Part shown: piece after piece, positions 27,665-36,908 of the stretch
Layout: each line of letters opens with the position of its first letter
Position numbering within the stretch: the stretch's first letter is position 1
Source: Lachnoclostridium sp. An169
GTDB lineage: Bacteria; Bacillota; Clostridia; Lachnospirales; Lachnospiraceae
NCBI RefSeq assembly: GCF_002160525.1
Contig: NZ_NFKT01000016.1
Span: forward strand, 38,177-102,176
Length of the DNA: 64,000 nt
Reading direction: 5' to 3'
The notes under the pieces: model-generated
The model's input: only the letters and a program-made list of their open reading frames with translations
What the model was told of the DNA's origin: nothing
The model's database searches: none
Translations under genes and position numbers: made by a program

Positions 27665-28458
27665 TGAAGTTGTTTCACGAAGATATAGGCAGAGAATTTA
27701 TTATCATGCAGGCAGGTACCAGTGAAGGTACTCAGATTAAATACAGAAAAGACGGATACTGGTATAAGAAGGATAATCACGGACATGAAGGACTGGCTGA
27801 ATACCTGGTATCGAGAATGTTGGATTTTTCGTCCCTGGATCCTTCCGAGTATGTCCGGTATGAAGCGGGTACGATCAACGGATCAGGCGGATGCAGGAGC
27901 AGAAATTTTCTTAAGGACGGAGAAGAGCTCATTACATTTTACAGGCTCTATTATAATACGACAGGGAAAAATCTTGCAGATGTGGTTAATGCGATGGAAC
28001 AGATGGAGGACAGGATAGAATATGTGGTCGAATTTATCAGACAGAGCTGTAAACTTGATATTAGAGACTATCTGCGGAAAATCCTGACTTTGGATATGAT
28101 CGTACTTAATGAAGACAGGCATTTCAATAATCTCGCTGTTATTATGAAGGATGACAGATTCAGCCCGGCTCCGATTTTTGATAATGGGATTTCACTTCTG
28201 ACCGCCAACAGAAGTATAAACAGAAGACTGTCCATGGAACAAAATGTAAAAAGAGTGATAGCCCGTCCGTTTTCCGGTTCCCATGAAAGAATGGTAAAAT
28301 ATCTCGGGACAGGATTTACAGTTGACTGGCCGTCAGCACTGGGATGGCTGAATACGGAGCCGGAGTCAGAGGAGCGAAATGTACTTATGTATCAGATTCA
28401 CAGATATGAAAATCTGAATACGATCATAAATACAGACGAAAAAGAAAACCAATTTTAA
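27664..28458 (+). CDS. HipA-fold serine/threonine kinase-like protein
   Basis: A 264-residue protein carrying the HipA/CtkA kinase core. LNEDRHFNNLAVI holds the catalytic Asp (about D151) and the metal-binding Asn, and APIFDNGISLL holds the second metal Asp (about D173). Asp and Asn are spaced as in HipA (DRHxxN). The N-lobe is short (YRKDGYWYKKD supplies a plausible ATP Lys). It is much smaller than E. coli HipA (about 440 residues) and close to CtkA-like stand-alone kinases. The start overlaps the upstream stop (TGATG); a GTG one codon earlier is also possible. No HipB-like helix-turn-helix gene is adjacent, so a classic hipBA toxin-antitoxin locus is not supported. Confidence 0.75.
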   Translation: MKLFHEDIGREFIIMQAGTSEGTQIKYRKDGYWYKKDNHGHEGLAEYLVSRMLDFSSLDPSEYVRYEAGTINGSGGCRSRNFLKDGEELITFYRLYYNTTGKNLADVVNAMEQMEDRIEYVVEFIRQSCKLDIRDYLRKILTLDMIVLNEDRHFNNLAVIMKDDRFSPAPIFDNGISLLTANRSINRRLSMEQNVKRVIARPFSGSHERMVKYLGTGFTVDWPSALGWLNTEPESEERNVLMYQIHRYENLNTIINTDEKENQF

Positions 28459-28563
28459 TACATCAAAACAAAATGAGAGATAGGTATTTTCCTCCGAAAG
28501 TTTTATGATTGAAACAGAAATGAAAAATATTCTGTTTATTATGAAAGTCAGGAGGAGAAAAAA

Positions 28564-30657
28564 ATGGCAGTTGCAAAAGAAATCTATCACGCAATGGATG
28601 ACCCGAAGATGCAGAAAATGGTTATCGATACACAGGAGAAGAGGGAGAGGGAGCTTTCGGATGGTACGAAGATCCCCTTCCTCTATATTCACGGGTCACT
28701 TCCGGACAATGAGATCAAATTTATTCTGTGTATTCCGGAAAAAGACAAGTATGAGGGAAGGTTTTTCCAATACCTGTCTCCGTTCCCGGGACCGGACGAG
28801 GAAGTTGCCTCTCTGAAGAAGTCAGGGGAGGATGACGCTGTTGCGTTTGCACTGACCCACGGCGCATACTTTGTAGAGAGCAATATGGGTTCAAAGTTTG
28901 CCTTCGGCGGAGCTGCGGATCCCACGCTCTGTTGGAAGGCTTCCGCGGCTGTGGCAGAACATTCCAGAAAGATCGTTATGGATCTTTACGGGGTAACACG
29001 TCCTTATGGTTATGTATATGGAGGAAGCGGCGGCGGATATAAGAGCATGGCCTGCATCGAGAATACGGATGCGTGGGACGGAGCCTGCCCGTATGTGATC
29101 GGTTCCCCGGTTTCTCTGCCGAATACGATCACCATGCACGTGCAGGGACAGCGCCGTCTGCGCCATGTTTTCGGAAAGATCGTGGATGCGCTCGATGCGG
29201 GCGGGAGCGGAAATCCGTACGAAGGACTGAACGAAAACGAGGCGGCCATGCTTAAGGAGCTGACCCAGATGGGATTCCCGCCGAAGGTATGGTTTGTGGA
29301 AGCTTACGGCGTAAAAGATCCGGGTTCCCTTCCTGTGCTGACACCGGGCGTGAAACAGCATGATCCGTCTTATTTTACAGATTTCTGGACAGTTCCGGGA
29401 TACCTTGGAGCTGATCCCGACAGCGAGGAAGTCAAAGACCGCCTGCAGTTTACCGGGAAAGTGAAAAGTGTACATCTTCCCAGTGAGGAGAACGCGAATC
29501 TGGGAGGAAACGGAGTAGATGATGCCTGGAGAAAGCAGCTTGCCAGTGGAAACGGAGCGTGGATCGAACTGGAGGAACTGCCGGAAGGGGAAGACCTGTA
29601 CCTGGAAGGCGTGACCATCGAGCTGACCACAGGAAAGGCAGTCGGGAAACCCATGCTGTTGGACAAGATGATCCGGGAGCCGGGAAAGAAGAGCGGCTAT
29701 CTGACCATCGGACTGTGTTATGGAATGACAGATATTGCGGAAGTGATCGGTTCCATCGAGCCGGGAGATACGCTGACTATGGATAACTCCGATTACATTG
29801 CAATCCAGTCCTATTACCGCCATCAGGTTCCGGAGGATCTTTCCTTCCACGCATGGGATCAGTTCCGGGATGAAAATGGAAAACCGGTGCTTCCCCAGAG
29901 AAGTGACGTGATGGGATACGGTTTCACGGGAACCGGAACTGTACAGGACGGAAACATTCAGGGAAAAACGATTATCACCCAGTCGCTGATGGATGAGTCT
30001 ACCTGCCCGTGGTGCGCCGACTGGTACAAGGGGAAGGTAGCGGAGAGCCGCGGGGATACAAAGGATTTCCGCCTCTATTATATGGAAAACTGCATGCACG
30101 GCGATGTGGCATGGCTGGAAAACAATATGATTACAAATTATGTAGGAGCGCTGCAGCAGGCTCTTCTGGATGTGAGCGCATGGGTGGAGAAGGGAATCGA
30201 GCCCCTGCCGGAAACCAGCTACCGCTATGAAAACGGACAGATCTATGTGCCGGACAATGCGAAGGAACGCCACGGCATGCAGGCAGTTGTCTCCCTTACG
30301 GTGAATGGAGAAAACTGCGTTCATGTAAAGGCAGGCGAGCCGGTGACCATGGAGATGAAAGCACTGCTTCCCGAGGGAGCGGGACGGATTACTGAGGTGA
30401 GATTCGGCGCGGAGGATCCCCGTAAGTTCCCGAGCATGGCAGATCAGAAGCCGTTGAACGCCTTCCCGGACAAAGCCGACTTTGAAGTAATAGAAGAAGG
30501 CGGTCTTGCCGGAGCGAAGGCTTCATATACCCATACTTATACAGAGCCGGGAACCCATTTCGCTTCTGTCAGAGTACGCTCGACAAGAAGCAGCCGGGAT
30601 GACGATGTATTTACTCAGGTACGGAATATCGCAAGAGTAAGAATCGTGGTGGAATAA
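28564..30657 (+). CDS. Tannase-like alpha/beta-hydrolase esterase
   Basis: A 697-residue protein without signal peptide. The nucleophile elbow GGSGGGYKS is at about residue 155, an acidic residue is likely supplied by DESTCPWCADWYKG, and the catalytic His by MENCMHGDVAW at about residue 517. The C-terminal 130 residues look like an Ig/PKD-type sandwich (FEVIEEGGLAGAKASYTHTY, THFASVRVRST). The layout recalls tannase/feruloyl-esterase-like hydrolases, which cleave aromatic or acyl esters. AGGAGGAG precedes ATG 28564. It leads a four-gene set with two smaller esterases and a GH43 enzyme. The fold is clear enough; the exact ester is not. Confidence 0.65.
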   Translation: MAVAKEIYHAMDDPKMQKMVIDTQEKRERELSDGTKIPFLYIHGSLPDNEIKFILCIPEKDKYEGRFFQYLSPFPGPDEEVASLKKSGEDDAVAFALTHGAYFVESNMGSKFAFGGAADPTLCWKASAAVAEHSRKIVMDLYGVTRPYGYVYGGSGGGYKSMACIENTDAWDGACPYVIGSPVSLPNTITMHVQGQRRLRHVFGKIVDALDAGGSGNPYEGLNENEAAMLKELTQMGFPPKVWFVEAYGVKDPGSLPVLTPGVKQHDPSYFTDFWTVPGYLGADPDSEEVKDRLQFTGKVKSVHLPSEENANLGGNGVDDAWRKQLASGNGAWIELEELPEGEDLYLEGVTIELTTGKAVGKPMLLDKMIREPGKKSGYLTIGLCYGMTDIAEVIGSIEPGDTLTMDNSDYIAIQSYYRHQVPEDLSFHAWDQFRDENGKPVLPQRSDVMGYGFTGTGTVQDGNIQGKTIITQSLMDESTCPWCADWYKGKVAESRGDTKDFRLYYMENCMHGDVAWLENNMITNYVGALQQALLDVSAWVEKGIEPLPETSYRYENGQIYVPDNAKERHGMQAVVSLTVNGENCVHVKAGEPVTMEMKALLPEGAGRITEVRFGAEDPRKFPSMADQKPLNAFPDKADFEVIEEGGLAGAKASYTHTYTEPGTHFASVRVRSTRSSRDDDVFTQVRNIARVRIVVE

Positions 30658-30695
30658 GTTGCAATGAAATAAGAAAAGCGGGAAAGGATGATATT

Positions 30696-31730
30696 ATGGA
30701 ACAGGAGAAGCAGCGAGTTAAAATTACTCCGGACATGACTTTCGACAGTCTGGAAAAAATACCTCTGATTGCAGAGGCAGTCCCGTATCTGGTGGGCGGA
30801 GACGGACAGTACTATTATATGATGAAGGATCTGCCCCTTGGAAAAGGCGATGTACTTGGCTGGAATTACGAGAGTATGGCAGAAGGAATCGAATATCTGA
30901 TGGACCGGGCGGAGAAAGGGAGATATCTGTACCCTGTCTATTCAGAGGAAGAAATCCGGGAAACACCTGCCAAAAAAGATGTGAATATCATGCATTTCCC
31001 GGCAGAGGACAGAGCGGCGGCAAATGCCAGACCGTACATTATCGACTGCCCCGGCGGAGCATACCTGAATGTATGCTCCATCGCCGAGGGCTATCCGATT
31101 GCGAAAAAGTTCAATCAGATGGGCTATGATGTATTTGTTGTCAATTACAGGGTAAATGAAAGAAATATCATGCCGAAGCCGCTGGATGATCTGGCGGCAT
31201 GCATCCGGTATGTGATGGAGCATCATAAGGAGTTCGGCATTGCAGATCCGGAGCGCTATATTGTGGGCGGATTTTCTGCAGGAGGAAATCTGACGGCACT
31301 CTGGGGAACAAAGCACCTCGGGTATGCTGTATATGATCTGCCCCGCCCCGTGGCAATGTTCCTCATCTATCCGGTATCGGATCTGCACCTGTTTGACGGG
31401 ATCGTAGACGAGGAACTTGTGCGTGCATTTATGGATACACTGTTCGGGGATAACCAGTCGGAGGAGCGAAAAAAAGAGTATTCTGTGCTGGAACATATGG
31501 ATCAGGACTATCCGCCCTGTTATATCGCATGCTGCCGGGATGATGAGACCGTGCCATGCATCAATTCAGAAAAAATGTATGAGAAAATGCAGTCGTTGGG
31601 AATTCCTGCTGTTCTGGATGAGGGAGAACACGGCGGACACGGTTTCGGAGACGGGCGTTTTGCGGATACGAAAGGCTGGATGGAACGGGCGGTTGATTTT
31701 TTTGCAGAAGCAGAGGAAAAGCAGAAATGA
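30696..31730 (+). CDS. Alpha/beta-hydrolase carbohydrate esterase, tandem copy 1
   Basis: A 344-residue hydrolase of the acetyl-esterase (BD-FAE/Aes-like) group. It has the oxyanion segment DCPGGAYLNVCS, nucleophile GGFSAGGNLTALWG, aspartate in CRDDETVPC and histidine in EHGGHGFGDG, and no signal peptide. It overlaps the next gene by ATGA. Its arrangement is the same as the N-terminal half of the fusion at 9518, so it is a paralogue. It probably deacylates sugars before glycosidase attack. Confidence 0.82.
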   Translation: MEQEKQRVKITPDMTFDSLEKIPLIAEAVPYLVGGDGQYYYMMKDLPLGKGDVLGWNYESMAEGIEYLMDRAEKGRYLYPVYSEEEIRETPAKKDVNIMHFPAEDRAAANARPYIIDCPGGAYLNVCSIAEGYPIAKKFNQMGYDVFVVNYRVNERNIMPKPLDDLAACIRYVMEHHKEFGIADPERYIVGGFSAGGNLTALWGTKHLGYAVYDLPRPVAMFLIYPVSDLHLFDGIVDEELVRAFMDTLFGDNQSEERKKEYSVLEHMDQDYPPCYIACCRDDETVPCINSEKMYEKMQSLGIPAVLDEGEHGGHGFGDGRFADTKGWMERAVDFFAEAEEKQK

Positions 31731-32734
31731 AAATTACGAAAGATACGACACTGGAGCAGTTTATAACGGGGTACGGACTCCAGAATAAGGATTATATGAT
31801 CGATCCCATGTCGGAGATTGATATAAATCTTCTGGGAGACGAGACATATCAGGAAGAACTCTGTAAGATTACACATGGAAAAAACTTCCGGCAGCTGACA
31901 CTGGAGGAGATCTCCCGGATGGCGCCGGACTGGAAGCTGGCGCCCATGCAGGCAGGACTTCAGTTTTTTGCTGACAGAATGGAAAAAGGAAAGGTTTTCT
32001 ATGATATCTGGGACGATGAGCGGAAAAACGTCACCGGACTGACTGCATTTCCTGCAGAAAAGAAGAGCCGGTTTGTGCTGATCTGCCCGGGCGGCGGTTA
32101 TCTGAATGTGTGCTCCATTGCGGAAGGATTCCCTCTGGCAATGGAGATGAACCGCCTGGGGTACGCGGCGTTTGTTCTTCAGTACCGCACTGCAGAGTAT
32201 GCGCAGCAGCCTGCTCCCCAGGAGGATGCTGCAAGGGCAGTACAGTTTATCATGGAACATGCGGATGAATTTCATGTGGAGACAGATGGATATGCGGTGA
32301 TGGGATTTTCCGCGGGCGGTCATCTGGCCGCATCCTGGGGAACCGAGTCTCTCGGATGGAAGAAATACGGACTGCCCCGTCCGGCAGCCATGATGCTTGG
32401 CTATCCTGTGATCACAATGGGGGAAAAGACCCATGCGGACAGCAGGGCAAGACTTCTGGGAGAGGAACATGTAAGAGATGAGAAGTTAAGAAATCTGTAT
32501 TCTGTTGAGCAGCAGATAACCGGAAAGTATCCTCCGTCTTTTATATGGCAGTGCGCGGCGGACGCCACAGTGCCTATTGAGAATACCCGGCTTCTGGTGC
32601 GGTCACTGGAAGAAAAGAATGTTCCTCATGTATATGAAGTATTCCCGGGACCGTCCCACGGCTGGGGGCTCGGGACCGGAACTGCGGCCGAAGGCTGGGT
32701 GGAGAGAGCAGTAAAATTCTGGGAAGAGGTATAG
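31727..32734 (+). CDS. Alpha/beta-hydrolase carbohydrate esterase, tandem copy 2
   Basis: A 335-residue paralogue of the preceding protein, with CPGGGYLNVCSIAEGFPLAM, GFSAGGHLAASWGTES, CAADATVPI and PSHGWGLGTG supplying oxyanion hole, Ser, Asp and His. It is translationally coupled to copy 1 through a 4-base overlap. The two proteins have diverged well beyond recent duplication, so different acyl or sugar specificities are likely. The GH43 gene follows 65 bases later. Confidence 0.82.
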   Translation: MKITKDTTLEQFITGYGLQNKDYMIDPMSEIDINLLGDETYQEELCKITHGKNFRQLTLEEISRMAPDWKLAPMQAGLQFFADRMEKGKVFYDIWDDERKNVTGLTAFPAEKKSRFVLICPGGGYLNVCSIAEGFPLAMEMNRLGYAAFVLQYRTAEYAQQPAPQEDAARAVQFIMEHADEFHVETDGYAVMGFSAGGHLAASWGTESLGWKKYGLPRPAAMMLGYPVITMGEKTHADSRARLLGEEHVRDEKLRNLYSVEQQITGKYPPSFIWQCAADATVPIENTRLLVRSLEEKNVPHVYEVFPGPSHGWGLGTGTAAEGWVERAVKFWEEV

Positions 32735-32799
32735 CGGACTGGGATGAAAATAACAGACCAGCATAGAAATATCAGCGGCTTTGAAAGGAGAAATTGCAG

Positions 32800-34167
32800 A
32801 TGGAGAAATTTACAAACAGGCGCAACCCGGTGCTTCCGCCGCACTGGCACATTCCGGACAGCGAGGCACATGTGATGCCGGACGGAAAACTTTATATCTA
32901 CGGGAGCTATGACGATGGAAAGCATGTATACTGCAGCAACAGATATTATGTGGTTTCCACTCCGGATATGGAGCACTGGACGATTCATGACAGCTCCTTT
33001 GACAGCAGCCGGATCTCCTGGGCGGAGGATCCGGATTCTCCGCATTATCCGGGGATAGACTGGGAGCATCCCTCTCCCTTTATTCAGAAGATGATCCGGG
33101 AAAAACCGGACGCTCATCCGGATCTGGTAAAAGAGGAAGAGAAAGAAAACGGCGGGAATGCCATGGAGCATGGTGATGAGGGACACCTGCTCTATGCTCC
33201 GGACTGTATTGAGAAAGACGGGAAGTACTATCTGTATTTCTGCATGGATGACGACCGGGAGGGTGTCGCAGTGTCAGACCGTCCGGAAGGACCTTTTGAC
33301 AACGCGGTTCAGTTCCCCTGCGGCGGGATCGATCCGGCGGTATTTGTAGATGACGACGGACAGGCATATTACTACTGGGGACAGATTTATTCCCACGGAG
33401 TAAAGCTGAATGAGGACATGATGTCTTTCCGGCAGGAAGAGGTTGTCGATCATCTTGTCACGGAAGAAAAGCACTATTTTCATGAAGGATCATCCATGAG
33501 GAAGATCGGCGATACATATTACTATGTTTTCGCTGATGTGGAGAGAGGAAAGCCGACATCCCTCGGGTATGCTACGGGGAAATCTCCCCTCGGTCCGTTT
33601 GAATACCGGGGAATCATTATAGACAATGCGGACTGTGATCCGGACAGTTGGAATAACCACGGCTCTATCGAGTGCGTAAACGGTCAGTGGTACATTTTTT
33701 ACCATCGGTCCAGCCGCGGCACAGAACGTTTCCGGAGACTGTGTATCGAACCCATTACCATTAATCCGGACGGTTCCATTGACGAGGTGAAAATGACTTC
33801 CCAGGGCGCGGGGGATCCGTTTGGCGCAGGAGAGGAAATCATGGGATATCAGGCGTGCGGGCTGAAAGGCACGGTGTTTTCTGCGCCGGATGAAAACGGA
33901 ACAGAATATCTGACAGAAATCTCCGATGGGGATGAAGCAGTGTTCCGCTATGTGGAGAGTGAGAACGGATTCTCGGAAATCCGGATGGAAGCGGAAGGCA
34001 GCGGAACAGTGGAAATCCTGATGAACGGAAAAAGTGCAGGGAAGGTCCGGATTGAAGGCGGAAAGCAGATGGAAACACAGATCAGTGCAGAGCCGGGGCT
34101 TTCTGAGGTTGTGCTTAAGTTTTCCGGAACAGAACGGCTGAAGATCAGAAAGTTTGTATTCCTGTGA
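32800..34167 (+). CDS. GH43-family glycosidase with C-terminal accessory domain
   Basis: A 455-residue protein. The five-bladed propeller of GH43 occupies about residues 1-320: HWHIPDSEAHVMPDGKLYIY (catalytic base Asp region), APDCIEKDGKYYLYF, GGIDPAVFVDDDGQAYYYWG (pKa modulator Asp) and FHEGSSMRKIGDTYYYVFAD (general-acid Glu). The remaining 130 residues are a beta-rich accessory domain. There is no signal peptide. ATG 32800 has AAAGGAG nine bases upstream, better than TTG 32794. The family mainly hydrolyses arabinosides and xylosides, so with three upstream esterases the set looks built for acylated hemicellulose or pectin side chains. Confidence 0.88.
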   Translation: MEKFTNRRNPVLPPHWHIPDSEAHVMPDGKLYIYGSYDDGKHVYCSNRYYVVSTPDMEHWTIHDSSFDSSRISWAEDPDSPHYPGIDWEHPSPFIQKMIREKPDAHPDLVKEEEKENGGNAMEHGDEGHLLYAPDCIEKDGKYYLYFCMDDDREGVAVSDRPEGPFDNAVQFPCGGIDPAVFVDDDGQAYYYWGQIYSHGVKLNEDMMSFRQEEVVDHLVTEEKHYFHEGSSMRKIGDTYYYVFADVERGKPTSLGYATGKSPLGPFEYRGIIIDNADCDPDSWNNHGSIECVNGQWYIFYHRSSRGTERFRRLCIEPITINPDGSIDEVKMTSQGAGDPFGAGEEIMGYQACGLKGTVFSAPDENGTEYLTEISDGDEAVFRYVESENGFSEIRMEAEGSGTVEILMNGKSAGKVRIEGGKQMETQISAEPGLSEVVLKFSGTERLKIRKFVFL

Positions 34168-34193
34168 TCAGGGGAGATTTTGCAGCCAATATA

Positions 34194-34222
34194 TTGAAAA
34201 TGTAAACAAAATATGGTATTAC
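34194..34222 (+). promoter_or_regulatory. Promoter of the GNAT gene
   Basis: TTGAAA (34194-34199), 17-base spacer, TATTAC (34217-34222). The surrounding bases (CCAA, TATATTGAAAAT, TGTAAA) resemble the promoter at 26933. Confidence 0.6.
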
Positions 34223-34259
34223 AGTATCGGATGATAAGTATATGTATGAGGTGGCATAA

Positions 34260-34784
34260 ATGGAGATTAAGCAGGCTGCAATGAACAACTTTGAGGAAAT
34301 TATGTCCTTTTACAGTGTGATGTGTGAATTCCTTGGAGAAAAGAATTTTTTGCCGGATGGGAATAAAGGCGGATTTCCCTCGCCGGATATGGTAAAAGAT
34401 TCCATTTCCTCCGGTTTTCAGTTTATCGGTGTGGAAAACGAAAAAATTGTTGCCGCCTATATTATGAACCATGAGTGCGACAGTGCATATGATACTGTTC
34501 AATGGCACATTGATGCGGCCCCGGATGAAGTGGTTATTCTTCATGCCCTGCGTGTCCTTCCGGACTATGGCGGCCGGGGATATTCAAAACAGCTTGTAGA
34601 ACATGCCATCCGGACTGCAAAAGGATGGGGGCAGAAAGCGATACGTTTGGACTGTATTGTAGGAAACGATGTTCCGGTAAAAGTATATAAATCTTTCGGC
34701 TTTGAGTATGTGGATACGGTGGATATCACCTATGCCGATATAGGAGTCCCCATGCAATTTAAGCTTTATGAACTTCTTTTATGA
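34260..34784 (+). CDS. GNAT-family N-acetyltransferase
   Basis: A 174-residue acetyltransferase. The acetyl-CoA pyrophosphate-binding motif A is visible as LRVLPDYGGRGYSKQLVEHA (Q/R-x-x-G-x-G/A type), followed by VKVYKSFGFEYVDT, the usual motif B. GAGGTGG precedes ATG 34260. It is a single-gene unit between its own promoter and a terminator. The acceptor (amine, peptide or small molecule) is unknown. Confidence 0.88.
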   Translation: MEIKQAAMNNFEEIMSFYSVMCEFLGEKNFLPDGNKGGFPSPDMVKDSISSGFQFIGVENEKIVAAYIMNHECDSAYDTVQWHIDAAPDEVVILHALRVLPDYGGRGYSKQLVEHAIRTAKGWGQKAIRLDCIVGNDVPVKVYKSFGFEYVDTVDITYADIGVPMQFKLYELLL

Positions 34785-34820
34785 GAAAAGCGGCTGCGTC
34801 CTGACGTGACCGCTTTTCTC
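34783..34820 (+). terminator. Terminator after the GNAT gene
   Basis: GAGAAAAGCGG (34783-34793) pairs with CCGCTTTTCTC (34810-34820), followed by TTCT. Confidence 0.7.
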
Positions 34821-34994
34821 TTCTGAAAGTCCGGTCAATGGAAAAACAAAATAAGGAATCCCCATATTTATCAACAAATTTCTTCTGCTTATCAACAAAA
34901 AACACATTGCGTGCTGAATTCGATGGTGCTAGTCTTTATTTACACAGAAATGCTTGTCAGAAATGACCCGAACTTATTATAATGGAGGTGGAAA

Positions 34995-35881
34995 ATGAAG
35001 AAAAAGAAAAGTGGCAGAATATCGAATCAGAATAAAAAGCAGATGCAGAAGAAGAGACGGCGGAACCGTGGAGGACGCCGGTTCCGTGTCAACCGGGAGT
35101 ATAAGGACCGGCTGTTCTGCAAGGTGTTTGAAGACCGGAAAGATCTACTGGACCTGTACAATGCGATGAACGGTACGAACTATACGGATCCGGAAGCGCT
35201 GACAGTGAACACGCTGGATTCAGCCGTCTGTATGAAAGCTATGTGGAGACACAGGGGATCCGGATCTACGGCAGAAAACGGATTTCTCTTCCAACGCCCC
35301 AGTACGTGATTTTTTACAATGGCACAGATGCAGAAGAGGACAGAAGCGAGATGCGCCTGTCTGATTCCTATATTCAGAAGGATATGGAACCGGCGCTGGA
35401 GTGCAGGGGAATCCTGCTGAACATCAATTACGGGCATAATAAGGCGCTGATGGACAAATGCCGGAGACTGAAAGAGTACGCTATCCTCGTCTCAACGGTA
35501 AGGGAAAAGCTCGCAGGAGGGAACCCCCTGGAACAGGCGGTTGAGGAAACGGTGGATGAATGTATAGAAAACAATATTCTGAGGGATATTCTTGAGAAGA
35601 ACAGAGCGGAGGTTATCGGAATGATACTGACGAGTTTTGATCAGGAAGAATACGAGAAGACAATACGGGACGAGAGTTATGAGGACGGACATTCAGATGG
35701 ATATAAGGAAGGATGTGCAGACGGCTACAATTCCGGCTTTGCCGAAGGCGAAGAACAGCTGCTCCGCCGCATGGTTGAGAAGAAGCTCTCGAAAGGAAAG
35801 TCTGTTTCGGAGATAGCAGCAGAACTGGATATGGAAGAAGAGCAGATTCTTCATGTGATAGAAAAGATGGAGAAAGAGTAA
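34995..35881 (+). pseudogene. Rpn-family gene broken by internal deletion and frame change
   Basis: The first frame (34995-35309) starts as an Rpn protein (FRVNREYKDRLFCKVFEDRK, LLDLYNAMNGTNYTDPEALT) and then loses the family sequence near 35226. The second frame (up to 35881) resumes with YESYVETQGIRIYGRKRISL, the segment that normally lies after the nuclease active site, and continues to a charged C-terminus. The region between, which should hold the catalytic Asp and Glu, is gone. Two TTATCAACAAA motifs lie upstream at about 34867-34902. The C-terminal part (GYKEGCADGYNSGFAEGEEQ and a helix-turn-helix-like end) is intact. Confidence 0.8.
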
Positions 35882-35920
35882 TATCAGCCGGAAAACCTGG
35901 AAAGAATACCGAAAAAGAAA

Positions 35921-35998
35921 AAAGAAAAGAGAGACAGAAGCCGCACCGAGAGTGACTTTCCATGAAGCCTCCGTGTGCGGTTCCCGTCTCTCTTTTTT
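35921..35998. terminator. Long bidirectional terminator hairpin
   Basis: AAGAGAGAC and GCCGCAC (35927-35946) pair with GTGCGG and GTCTCTCTT (35975-35993), ending in a T run; A-rich DNA on the left provides a T run for the minus strand. It separates the Rpn remnant from the converging fructose operon. Confidence 0.75.
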
Positions 35999-36020
35999 CC
36001 ATTCTTTTCTTATTCCTTCT

Positions 36021-36773
36021 CTATTCTCCGCTTACCACAATAATATTCCCCCGGGAGGCATACCCGCCTTCCGGCTGCCGGTCTGTGATGATCTGTGCGG
36101 AGTCAAAAGCCCCGAAGCTGACCGGGCTGGTCTGGTGAAACTTGCTGCTGTCGCAGAGAACGTATTTCTGGCGGGAGTGCTTCATGGCACATTCCTTGAT
36201 CAGCGCCTCGTTGATATCCGGTGTGGTAAATCCGGAAGCTTCCCCCACGCCGTTTGCACCGAAAAAGCCTTTGGTAAAATTATATTTCTGCATATAGGCA
36301 TAGGCTTCATTCCCCACGATTGCCTCTGTGGCGGCTTTCAGCTCTCCGCCGATCAGGATCACCCGGAAACCGTTATCCGAGAGCTTTAAGGCGTGGGAGA
36401 CGGCGTTGGTCACGAAAACCGCGGACTTTTCTGTAAGGAACGGGATCATATATCCGGTTGTCGTCCCCGCATCCAGATAGACGAAGTCATCTGCCTGAAT
36501 GAGAGAAGCGGCGTACTGTGCGATCCGCTTCTTTTCTTCGCTGTGGAGAGATTCCCGCATGGAGACTTTTTCGTCTTTTGTGTTAAGCGTTGTCTCTGCC
36601 TGGACCGCCCCGCCGAATACTTTGACGAGTGCGCCTTTTCTATGAAGTGCGTTCAGGTCACGGCGGATGGTGGACTCGGAAGCACCGAAATGTTCCGTCA
36701 GCTCCTGGACCGTCACGCTGCCCGATGATTCCAGCATGCGGAGAATCTCTTCCTGCCTTGTTTCTGTAAGCAT
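36021..36773 (-). CDS. fruR: DeoR-family repressor of the fructose operon
   Basis: A 250-residue regulator. Residues 1-57 hold the DeoR winged helix-turn-helix (LTEHFGASESTIRRDLNALH, RKGALVKVFGGAV). The rest is the sugar-phosphate-sensing DeoRC domain (DDFVYLDAGTTTGYMIPFL, FTKGFFGANGV). I chose ATG 36773, which has AAAGGA eight bases upstream, over a start 25 codons earlier. It is the last gene of the fruK-fruA-regulator unit; in many Firmicutes the regulator comes first. Fructose 1-phosphate is the expected inducer (family knowledge). Confidence 0.88.
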   Translation of the reverse strand: MLTETRQEEILRMLESSGSVTVQELTEHFGASESTIRRDLNALHRKGALVKVFGGAVQAETTLNTKDEKVSMRESLHSEEKKRIAQYAASLIQADDFVYLDAGTTTGYMIPFLTEKSAVFVTNAVSHALKLSDNGFRVILIGGELKAATEAIVGNEAYAYMQKYNFTKGFFGANGVGEASGFTTPDINEALIKECAMKHSRQKYVLCDSSKFHQTSPVSFGAFDSAQIITDRQPEGGYASRGNIIVVSGE

Positions 36774-36908
36774 GGTATCCATCCTTTCGCATCGTAAATT
36801 TCGTATCTGTCTGATCCCTATTTTACAACGGAACCGGCGGGCAGGCAAGACGGCAGCCTGGCAAATTTCCGGCAGATCGCAGTCCCTTCAATATCAGTCT
36901 CTTTGCTC

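Noticed and set aside
27664..28458. Classic hipBA toxin-antitoxin operon
   Set aside because: The kinase motifs fit, but the upstream partner has no helix-turn-helix and is far larger than HipB.
28891..30324. Long open frame on the minus strand inside the tannase-like gene
   Set aside because: Antisense shadow of a gene with clear hydrolase motifs and a good ribosome binding site.
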